From: Phoronis australis
Taxonomy: Eukaryota > Phoronida > Phoronidae
Length of the DNA stretch: 37,082 nt
Assembly (NCBI GenBank): GCA_002633005.1
Contig: NMRA01000053.1
Span: forward strand, 1,190,240 to 1,227,321
Direction: 5' to 3'
Made by a program: the position numbers and the translations under genes. Shown here in pieces: positions 22,739 to 34,700 of this stretch. Below the pieces are notes generated by a model, which was not told the origin of the DNA, did no database searches, and saw only the letters and a program-made list of their open reading frames with translations. Every line of letters starts with the position of its first letter. Position 1 is the stretch's first letter.

Positions 22739-25700
22739 GTAAGACAGATAATCAAGACACTCTCGTTAAACTTAGTATAGCCATGTTGCTCAGTCAAATG
22801 GCGTCTCTTGGCTAATGGGACTCAACATCAGAGTGTCCCACGATTGAATCAGTTGTATATTTTAATCTTTGTTTGGGAGGTGGGGGAGGTTGGAGGCTAT
22901 CAGTACTGAGTGTTTAGGTTTTTCATCAGCAGTAGCCTACGTACATTATGATTTGAGTTAAGGTTACTGCATAATCTGAAACGAATTACTTTTAAAATGC
23001 AAAAAAATCAAACCATCCTATATGATATTAGAGAAACAGTTGTCTAATGGTATAAAAGCTGCGATACTTGTAAGTGAAGCTTTGCTGTTATTCTGACCGG
23101 AACCGGTGTGACGTCGGTAGGTTTGGTGTTGGGAAAAAATCTCGGATGTCTGAGAAATTTTCAATGAAACGACGCACTGCGTTGTTGATTTATTGCATTT
23201 CACAATGTGTGAAATATTTTCGAAGGAAACGAAGTCTAGCACGAGCCTGTTCTGACTGACATCTGGGCCAACTATAGGGAAACGCAAACGTGAACGTCAT
23301 CAACACTTTCTGGAGTCGTCGCTCAATTGGTTGAAAAACAACGATACAAAAATAGACAGCTAAATTTCACATATTTCATTGAATCTAGGGGATATGTTCT
23401 CATACCTGACTGTGGTTATGACTCCAGTGTTACCTTTTTAAAGCTAAAACAACTGAAGAAAACAGAAAACTGTCAGACTATTACATGGAATACATGTAAG
23501 CAAATCAGAGTTAATGAGGTGACATGGTTTGGTTGCCTTGTATAAGGATCGAAAAGTGATCTCAAACCAGTCATTTGAATAATGACTAGGCGATTTCCTA
23601 TCAAACGAGTGTATACATGTACATATGCGGTAGTTTGGCTCTTATCGTAAAATCCTGCAAATAAGGACATGCGCATGCATACGAAGTGCTGCGTTTTTCG
23701 CAAGTTTTTTACTCAAATGTTTCGCATCAGGGTCGTGTGCACAAAGTCTGCAAATACGCGCATGCATTTACAACGAACACCCGTTGAGTCCGTAATCCAG
23801 ACCACACCTGTTTTCAATCTTTCTTTTGTTAATCGCCAGGCTCATTTTTTACCGATGTCGCTACGCAAACGTCAACTACCTACCACGCTGAATAAATACA
23901 TCAATATAAACACGCATCGGCTCGAAACCTGCGTTGAAAACAAATAAAAACCAATCGCAGCGTTTCGGCCAAATTTTATTGTAGGTCTATGGCGAAAGAA
24001 TGATTTTGTGACAACATTTCACGAGGAATTCAGTTTGAGAAGCCAAACACTTAAAAAAACTACCAATTTCTGTCCTTAACATTTCAGCTTATTTCAGCCA
24101 ATATTGTATTGTCGCGAAGACTCGCTATAGTAATAATTGGCCTGTATAACACAATAGGAGCTTAGATCAACTATGAGGTGTGACATCAAGGGAGGACGGT
24201 GACACCGGTTTTCCCCTCTTGATGTAGAGAAGCCGATTGCTTGTCTTCAAGATACCACAGAACGGACCCGTTTCTTCATGCTGGTCTCCTTGTGCTCCGA
24301 TTCTAGGAGCACCTTGAATGTATTTGAAAAATACACTAAACCAGTTACGCATCTTAGGATAGCTTGCAAACCGGGTTGGCTGTTGAAAGAAAGATACAGA
24401 AACGGATAACAGATCGCAGGGCACTGTGGCCCAGCACAGCTGGAGGAACTGAACTTACCGAAGACTTGTTCTTTTCTTGATGAGACGAACAAGCAAAACA
24501 GGTTTTTTTGGCTCTATGTCATCGTTAAGAATATGCTCGAATTCCACATGCAAAGTACAAAGCATAATTGACTCTGTGGTCTGAAAATCGAATCGGTAGT
24601 GCGGTACTTTTTAGTTGCTCACTTTTTCAAAAACGAAATGACGCGGAATTTGGGTTTTTAGCCACAACTTGGCAAATCATGGCCGTAAAACCTTGGCTTC
24701 AAATTAATCGTGTAGGTGGGCGCTTTTCTTTGTTTATTAAGTCAGTGGGCACAGGTCTCAAAATGAGTTGGGAAAAGACCAGAACTAAGTTTGCTTTTTT
24801 GGCCTCATACAGTGCTTGTCAAAACTGTTGTTGCGTCTATTTTTTGTAAAAGTAACTAGAAAGCAATGTCACGCTTTCATCATTGTTATCACATTAAAAG
24901 CTGTAAATAGGTCGATACTTCTAAGCTGATTATTCTCATATGTATCACTTTACGAAAGCATAATAGTTTTTTAAATAGAAAAAAACTGATAGTTAAGATA
25001 CTCAATTTATTCAGTATTTTGCATTCCGGCCCATATACAAGTATGAAAGTAGTAAATACAAGAGCTTAATTAAAAAAACGGTTGACGTAATACAGGCTGT
25101 TACATTAACTATGTAAGTTCCAAACGCTGCAAGACTTCATCAAATAAATGAACTGATCACCATAGAAGTTATAATACCAAACTTTCTCCTACGATCTTCA
25201 CATAGTGGACACTCTAAAAACGCGTTTTTCATCAACAGTGTCAGAACAAACATAGCAGAAACGCTGATCTCTAGCTATATCCAAGTGTATAAAACGTGCA
25301 AGAGCTGTAATTAAATATTTTTGTCTAGATATCTTGCATTCATAAGAATCTAATTTACTAAAAGATAATATTTCGTTCAGCTATTGCTGTTCGTCTATGT
25401 ACAAATAACTCTTCGTTACCAAGTGCTTGACTGACTCAAACAATACCAAACCCAGTCCTGACGTGGAGACCCCAGTTTTCACGATTTTCTTCTGTAAAGT
25501 TTTGCTGGACCTTATGGCATGAGGAGGTGTATCAGTCTGAGGCAATTTCATCGACTTCAACCAATATCTAATAATCCCAGTAAACTTTCTTAACATCATT
25601 GTAGACATGCCAAGCTCACCCCTGGTTGCTGAATTGAGGGCACGAATTTACAAAATTTATTTTGAAGAATCTCGATGTTTGGGCCACTGTGAAAACCCCA

Positions 25701-28700
25701 CACTTCCGAACCATATATAACATTAGGGCATATTTTAGTGTCGAACAATTGTAACCAAACGTTTACAGGAACACTTTAGAATTGTGACATGTCCTTTTTA
25801 ACAAAAACAGGTCTTTTCCAGCCTTATCAACAAAATTTGACTGACTTTTTGTAACTAATCTCAACAGTGATTTGTTCTCTATTAATGAACCATTTTTCAT
25901 AATTACGTAAGTATCCTCCTTTTCTGATAACCACATTTCTGGTTTTTGACATGTTAATTACTAGTTTCCATTTTTACAATACACTTCAACTTTCTTACTC
26001 ATCCGTTGCAATTCAATGGCCGTCTTAATACCAGCAGATCATCTGCAAATAGCAAGCAATATAACTTTAACATACCTAATGGCACACATAGTGACCAGAA
26101 TTAAAAATGAAAAAAGTACATCTGTCCCACAGATGTCAAGAAAGGCAAACTGCTGGTTTCTAGTTACTTATTGAACAAGCGTAAGTAAAGAATTGAAAAG
26201 ACATACCCGATGTTCTTGAATGAAAAGCAAACCTCTTGTTTAGTTATATGTATAACGTTTTCATTGCAGGAAGACTTTGAACGATTTAAAAACACGACTA
26301 TTTTACAAAACTTTGATAAATATACTGAGAAGCAGCCATACCACTTGAAATAAAACATATGTTGCTCAAAGCGTTCTTGCTTTACGGACGGGTGTCCTTT
26401 TCAACAGCTAATCCTATAGGTGGACGAGGAAGCAGGAAGCTGGCCTTACTTTGCTTCTTACCCAGATTTGAAGTGATTTCTGAGCTTGGGAGGCGTGGTT
26501 AAAATACGTGGGTAACAGTGGGGGTCATTTTTGGGTGGAGAATAGTCTTAAGAATTCTTGAACTGAAAACAGAAACAGACCAATGCTTGGATGAGAATTT
26601 TAATGCAACGTTTTATCAAGAGAAATTACAGATTTACTTTAGAAAACCACATTTTGACATTCATTGAAATTTTGAAAAAATTATCTGGTCGCTTTTTCTT
26701 AAAAAAGAATCCAGTGATTGATAAAACTATGTGCAAGTAGAGGTTTTGAAGATTCTTTCAACAGATTGAGTGTGGCAAACAAAACGCCAGCCCTGTGATT
26801 ATGATAAATTTCCTTCAATAATCCCCAGAAAGTTTGGAAATTGTGTTTGACAAAATTCGTCAAAAACTGACTGAAAACCCTAATTATGCACTTTATTTTA
26901 ATGAGAAAATGCTGTTCAAAGCAACTTTTGTTTATCTGCACTATTTGATTTAGTATGGAGTTGTAAAAATACATGATTATTATAATGTCCTCTTCTGTAA
27001 TTTTCAATCATTGGTACTTCCGGTTGAAAGTTAAACCATTTGAATAGTGCATGTACTAATTAGTAAAATAATTTTATTTACTTGCACATCTATGTATATA
27101 TGTAGGTCATACAACTGAGAACACAAAACTGTTGGCATTTTGAAAATATGTATGCAGCAAACCTCTGCGCATTGTTGCGTCATACAGTTAGCGAATCCTT
27201 GCGGTCATGCATGTTTTAAACTTTCGTGTGACAAGTCTAAAACAACATCACTTTGAAATGTTCACAAAGTGTCAACGCCTTATTCCGTTTCTAAAAGGTG
27301 TCTGAAATAGAAAATATGTACAGTAGTTAAACGGCAGAATGAAAAGCAAATGTTGTAAACAAACACTCTTTGTGAATTTGGCAACATTTTCACTTTTGCA
27401 CACGGCTTGAAATTTTCACGTTCAGGTTTGATTTGAAGTTTATCGTCTCTCTGCCAGCTTTTTGAATAATAAATAAACTTAAAACCAGGTTTTGTGTTTT
27501 ATGTCTTCCAGTCTGCTTCGAAAATATGAAAATGTGATAATGTTTAAGTTTCAAGAAATTGCTGTAAAAATGTACTTAGCGAATTGGTGAAACACACGTG
27601 GTTTCTAGAGCTTTGTTCGTGCGTGCGCGTTGTCTGGGTAACCGGTGTATCGGTGCATTCCGTAGTTTCAAGGTTTAATTAATCATGGATGACTGTTACT
27701 TTTACAACCCAAAAACGAATTTAATTCGATAAGTCGTGTTTTCATAACCAGTGTACTTTTAGTTGCTCGCTTATATTTAATAGTCAATTTGTATCCTTCA
27801 AAAACGAATCCCCGCCTAAGCAGCTGGCAGTCACTGAGGTGAACCGTGGGCATTTCCTTGTTTTTACCCGTGACGCAAATCTTGCACTCGATTAGGAATA
27901 ATTTCACGACGCTCGGCCGTTCATAACCCCGGGTCAGTGTCTCGTCATTGTCTCTACCACTGATAAATTTGGTAGAACTTAACATTCATGAAGTCTCACT
28001 CACTGATGATACATTATGACCGATCTTTAAAGTACGTGGTGTTTCATAGACGGTAACCTGTAAAAAACTAACATTTGATTTATAGTGCCTTTAAATATCT
28101 GGTGTCATTTGTTTCTTATATTAGAAAAAAGTTCTACGTTTGAGGAAACTGACCGTCACAAATATCAGTATTATCTGAGTAAGAAATTAGTTCTGTTGCT
28201 ATAAGTGGCCTAAATAAAATGCATTTATTTATAGCAGCTTTTAAACAATGATTTAAACTGTAATTATGTTAATCATAAAAGCTCAATTGTAAAGTCAGAG
28301 TGCATTTTCAAAGGTGGTTATCGCCATTGTGACCGTAGTTGAAAACATTTCACAAATTCTTCCAATGTCTACCGTGTCAACGTGCCTTCCACGGCGGTGA
28401 CCTTAAAATTTGGACACTATTTTTATTTTCTATAGTCGTGACATATTATATTGAAAAGTAATTAATAATACTCATTGAAGAGCCCAAATCATCAGAGCGC
28501 AACTGCTGGTGGTAATGGGTTTTATCTTATATTAGAACTCTGTGACGTCAAGGTTGTTCTTTATTGAAAGTGAGTTTACACTAGCAAATCAGGTATCTCC
28601 TAATTCTAATGAATGTTATCGGTTAGTATGAATATTCATTGTGAATATTTTCATGATGTGTAGTGCAATAAATAACTGATATATCATATGCATAAGAGAT

Positions 28701-31700
28701 CTAATTGGAAAAAGAAATGTAATTAATTAAATGCATTTGGTCCGCAAGTATGTGGAACCTTTCAAAATTTAGAACACATTAGTTGTTTTTATCAGAAAGA
28801 AACTTTACCATCAGCAAAATCAAAAGTCTAATTTATATAAACTAAGAAAATGTCTGTAAACTTTAAAAATGAAATTACAATGACTCTAACTAGGTACTGG
28901 TGTTTATTTCTCTAGTAAAAATACTGAATCATGATACAGGTGAGCGTATATCACGACAGACAGTCATTCACCGTTCACAATATTGTCAAAAACATTAGCA
29001 TCGTGATTGAAATCCTGACACGACAATAGCTGTACGAACACTGTGCGAATGGGAATCTAGAAGCATACGGTAACTCCTACAAGTTCATGATTAAAGTTTT
29101 TGTACAATTCATATAAACACTGCGAGGTCGTAGTAGACGACAAATAATGCTGGCCGGTATGTTACTGCTGCCTGGCAGTGTGCATCAACCTCTTGGTTTT
29201 TCTACGCAGTTCATTTGAATTAATCCCACAATTATTAACGGCGGGTTGACCACTAACATGCCGCAATGCCAAGGGAACTATTTTTCGCATTTATTCGAAA
29301 AATAAAGAGCATAACCGAGTTGATGTCGTATATGGCTGCCAACGCGAACTCCGATCTGAATCTGACTTGGTTGCACCACCATCGTGTGAGAGAAATCATC
29401 AAAGCTACCTCATTAAATATTCAAGATGGTGGGTGAACCAGTGTACTCGATCGTCAAAATGATACACGTCAGTTTTGGCTTGCACCGTCCGTAGTTAATG
29501 ACAGCAAACCTTCATGCGTGGAGCCAAAAGAAGCAAAAAAATATTCATCTGTCCACTTCCGCCTATAGAAAGGAACTAGAAATTCACTAGGCCATGCTAG
29601 GTAATGCAACGGGTAATTAGTAAAAATACGTGGGCTGCATTTCATACACTCGCAAATTAAGCTAATGTTGTCACGTGCTCCCCTGGTAAAGCATGGCGAA
29701 ATCAGGCAAAAACGTACGTGATAGTGTGTCATCCGTCGCGAGTGTCTTGCGTCTACGTAACACAGCTATGCACTCAGATCATCGCGTGGGACCACAGGCA
29801 CGCCTCCTCTCTCTGTCATTTCAGGAGTTAAAAAGAGGGTTGTCGTTAGCACCACCTGGTGAATAAGGAGTAGCCCATTGGAACTAATACCTCCGAACTA
29901 TTTTGCAGAGTGAAAAATGTGACCTAAGAAAACTTTTTTTTCGCTTTTGAGCCCGGTCTTCATGTGATACTAACATTTACTTCTGTATCAACTTTTTCTA
30001 GGTGTCTAAATGTACCTGATGATTTGCTTGAGTGGTTTAAAGGTTGCAAAATTAAGAAGTCTTCACGGTTAGATTGTGTGACTGCTATTAAATGCCCAAA
30101 AGGTAAGTACAGATTTCAACAATTTCCTGTATTCAGTGTGTTAATCATGAATCTTAGAAATTTTCTTGGTCGATTTTTATCGTAATTTTATTGTAATTGT
30201 TGCAAATTTCCAAAGCTGTACGGTGGGATGTACCAATGGCTTACGAAAGAAGACAAAAGGTTTTCAAATATCAGTTGATTATCAGGGATGTCGTGTTCCA
30301 TTCATTTCCCACTGTAAAGATGTATCCGCGACAAAGCCAGTGACCGCCGCTGATAAAACGGGAGAATTGCGATTACAGACAGTGTCAAAAACCTAAAATA
30401 AATTAGTGAATTTAAGGAAATCCTAACCCTTATTCCCAAAAATTGGCCATATTTACAATATGTCACATATTTATGTGCATATCTAGCAAAACACATTATC
30501 TTCATTCTCGGGGAACTTCAAATTCGAAATACATACCGTGTAGCGAGAAAAACAGATTTGGCACAAACACCTTGGAACTGCACAACCGCGTGCAAATTAC
30601 TTTACTACTTATTCGAGTTCAAAGGTTACAGGGCTCTCACTCAAATTGAATCTCCCGCCAGGCACAGAGCAGCTCCGTATGTACCCTCAGTTTTTCATTC
30701 ACAGAGTCGTCATAATATTACTTCAACGGCGTGTACATACTGTATGATAGAAATATGTCGGGGAAAACGAAGACAAACTACTCACGACGTGCTTTAACCA
30801 ACGACCCGATTTCTGTAACCATGTCGTACTTTGTTTTCATATCAGTTTCCCAGGTCGTGATATGTCTAACAATGAGCTGTATGACCTACTTTAAAGTGGA
30901 CCACAATGCACCAGGTTGACCCACTTCATATGGTGACTCCGCCCATGACAAAATCGACTTGGTTTAAGTGAAAAGTTTTTGTGATAATTAAGTTAATTGG
31001 GCACTGCAAATTCATATGACATTGTTCGTGAATGTTGAAATAATGAACGTGGCTAAGGGGTGTATAGGTTAAATTGACCAAAAACAAGTTTTTACCGAAT
31101 AATTGACTCGGCCTTGAAATTTTCACGTCTTGCCACCTAATCGGCTTTTCTGGGCTTCGGCAAATCGACTTAATTGGAAATTAGGAACACGAGTTCTCGA
31201 AAACGGCTCGATGGATTTTACTGTAACTTTCCAAACTCAATACTTATTCATCAACCTCAGAGACGCTTTTAGGATTTTCGATATAAAGACCTAGTTTTTA
31301 CGCAATGTAACAAAGACGAACAGGACTTCTATTTTTTACAAAAATACCTTACACTTTGCGAGTTGACTTGTCATAGAAATCACACAAAACCGTTAATTGA
31401 AAACTCTTAATAGCATTTCTGGGGTAACCGGTGAAGTTTTCATTTTTATAAGGTTTCACTAAAATCGACCCAGGGGTTACTCTATCATGAATGTACCTTT
31501 CGTATCATAGAATTTTGTTAACCTAATAATAATAATGACACATAAATATAAACATATTTTTATATTCCCTGACCATTTTTTTGGAAAATTTATACTTATA
31601 CTAGTTGACACAGCGTAGTTTCTTGATATACAAGTTAGAATGGAGGCCACTAAATAAAGTTTGAGATAACCTTAACCAACCAAACTATGGGAGGACTGAC

Positions 31701-34700
31701 AGTGGAATTATCTCCTCTACATTTATATTTCAGAACCACTATGTAGTAGTTTACTTTCTGTCCACCAAATCTGAGTCTGGATCAGTCGGAAGTCACTTTC
31801 GTGGTACCATTACTCTTCTAGAGATCGCTAATATGAAAAGCCCCCCCCCTATTAAGTGATCCGTTTAATGTAAAGAATCCACTAGTGTTTATTTTTCTAA
31901 TAAACGTACCGAAGCATGATACAAGTGGACGTTCATCGCGAAGGACAGTCATTCAACGGTCAAAATACAAACAAGAACAGTAACATTGTAATATTTCGTT
32001 GGTGTACGCGACAACTGCGCTGCAACTCCTTTGATAATCTTTGAGTAATAAATAAATTGTCAAGACCAGGAGCCACTTCTTATCGAATACAGGAAAAATT
32101 TAGATCAATTCTTGTGGAGGTGCTTGGTGGCTTCAATTTGTAAAAAATAAAGAATGATAAATTGAGAAATAGCCAAATCTCAAAATATCTGACGACGTCA
32201 CTCTGATTCCACGGTATAACCCGTAATACCGTCGTAGGGTACTCGTCTCAATCTTGCCCTGCTTATCCTTAATGTATGTCAAAGTCAGTACCTCGTTCTT
32301 CAAAGTTTTGCCGTGGCGCCTATAAGCTGTACAACCGACACAAAAACTTTGACTAGTTGAGTGGAGAGATATATCGTTCTGAATGGTTGGGTTAACTTAA
32401 ATACAAATATTTATCAAAGCCAAAGACCAAACGTGGACTTTCTAACAAAATAATAACTACATAGGTACATTCATAATACATGTACGTTCTTTTATACATT
32501 TGATTATCTCGTACAAAGACCGTAACTCAGGGGTTTTCACTAGAAGCTGATACTGTGATTGCGCAAATACTTTCCTGTATGAATGCAATCCCAGAACCGT
32601 AGTATCATGTGGAGACAAGTAGGTCTCTGATACAGCTATTTGGACAAAAGAACACATACATGTACGGTGAGCAATCAATTCGCACTTACCAGTTTTGTTC
32701 GTTACTAGTTCGAATCATCACAGAAGTGTGCCAGCAGCATAATCTTTTAAAAACTAGGCCAATCATAAAACGCGTTTTTCCACCTTCGCAACAGAAATGC
32801 GTCTATTTCATACGAAGCGTTTTTTGTTCAAGTACGTTGTTGTTCTACTAGGGAAATCAGCATTTGACAACGATGTGTGACATAAGAAGCTGCATGTTCA
32901 CGTTAGTTGCCGTTTCTTCTCTTGAATAGAATGTAAAGATAAAAGCGGTCATATTCACAAGTTAAACGACGAGTGGGCGGAGACAAAGAGCGGGGTCACG
33001 TTTGACTGCGAGTGTAAACGCCCAACCACGTGGTTGTTTCCTTCTCCCGAAGAATTGCCACAAACATTGTACAAGAAACTCCCACCGCAGGCAATCTGCA
33101 AACGACGAGGTATACACATTTTAGTCGTTTAGTATACAATATCTGAATTAACAGAAAATTCTTCATTGCGCTATCAAATCTGGAGCATTGGAGTGCAATG
33201 TGATATTTAGTGCATCTCAAACATAAAGAACTGGGGAGTAGGTAATCACTAGAAACTGTGTCACAGTTTGATGAAAAGATAATTTTTACCGATTTGGTTG
33301 GACAGCACACAACAGTCCACAATAAGTATGTAGGCTAAATTATCACCCGATTTATTATCATGTTTTTGTGTCAAGGTTGCGCTCGTTCAGGCGGACTTCA
33401 CATGAATTACGACGACACGTATTACGAGGAACATGGCGGTAAGAGATACAAGTGCACGTGCGTCAATGGACCAGACCCCCTCGTGATGGATGACGCATCC
33501 CATTCGCACATTAAGTGCGAGGTTGTACATGTAGTTAGGTAACAAGAGGCAGTATCCAGGATTTACACAGGCGTTCGTACGCGCGAAATGAGCTGTATTT
33601 CAACAGACTATTCTTGGTCAAGTTTTTGGCAAATAAGCACCTACGTCTAAACTAATCTTTTCAACACATGCTGGACTTCGTTCCTCAGGTTGGTGGTTGA
33701 AGCTGGTTGCATTTGCGTGTTTTTTTTCGGACATTTGTATTGTTCAATTTATTCCTCAAAGTACATTATCGGTTTTACACTACAAAAACGAATTTTTGAG
33801 ACTGTTGTTGTTCAAAGTTTTTAGGTTTAACCAGAGTTCCAAAACAACCAAATCCGTTGTGTTCTTATGATTTTGTTACAAATTGTCAATTTTCGCCGTT
33901 GTCTACCACGTCTTAGCTAAAAACAAGGCCGTGGATTGTGACTTATCGCTGCCAGCAGAGCGTTGGACAGCGGTGGCAAGGGGTTTGCAGTTTTAATTTC
34001 ACGCAGAAACCGACCCCAGAAAATCACTTTTATCGCTGACAATATCCCTTTAATCTTAAATGGCAGAAAAGTAAAGCTTCACCCAAATTATGATGGTTTT
34101 CCTGAGTTCTTTCGCATTTTTCCACATGCGCCAACACTCGTTTTAGACAAACTACACAAAAAAGGGTTACGTCAAATTGCTTGCCCTGAAATTGAAGAGA
34201 CTTAGACAATGTCGCTGATATGCGTGTATTTCCAATTATTCATAATATCTTTTCTAACTTGGCTTGTACTGTTTCGAACACCGGTTTTGAAAAAAATACA
34301 TGGCATCCCACAGGCAACCTTTATTTTCATGAACTATGACTTTAAAGGTGTTATCAAAAGATACTGATTATTTCCCAGAATCAGCATGTACACCCTGTAT
34401 TTATATTATCACGTCGGCGCTAATTGAAGAAGATAATCGTATAATGTAAACATGTTAACTCGAACTTTTGCCAAAAATGTTAATTAATGAAATTGAGATT
34501 TACGTTTATAATTAGGAATTGTATTAGAAAGCTGCAGTCACAATTTCCTTTGATCACTTTTCCAGGTGTATTTCGATACGTGAAACATTACTTACGTGGT
34601 TTAAAGGTTGTGTTATTGAGAGGGCTATGTCAGAAACTCCCTGTGTCACTGCCATAAGTAACTGCCCAAGAAGTAAGCATATCGGTTTTTTATTCTCTAG

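Larger units (their letters stand above)
22739..30001. other. Gene B intron 1 (7.3 kb)
   Basis: Apart from the decayed LINE near 25-26 kb and the duplicated block near 28.9 kb, this is AT-rich sequence without recognisable exons. I searched by eye for further copies of the WFK-C, DC-C and HIKCE motifs and found none. Confidence 0.5.

Noticed and set aside
33963-34205. 81-codon open frame in the inter-unit intron
   Set aside because: It starts at a TTG, has no signal peptide, and most of it is absent from the homologous intron between units 2 and 3.
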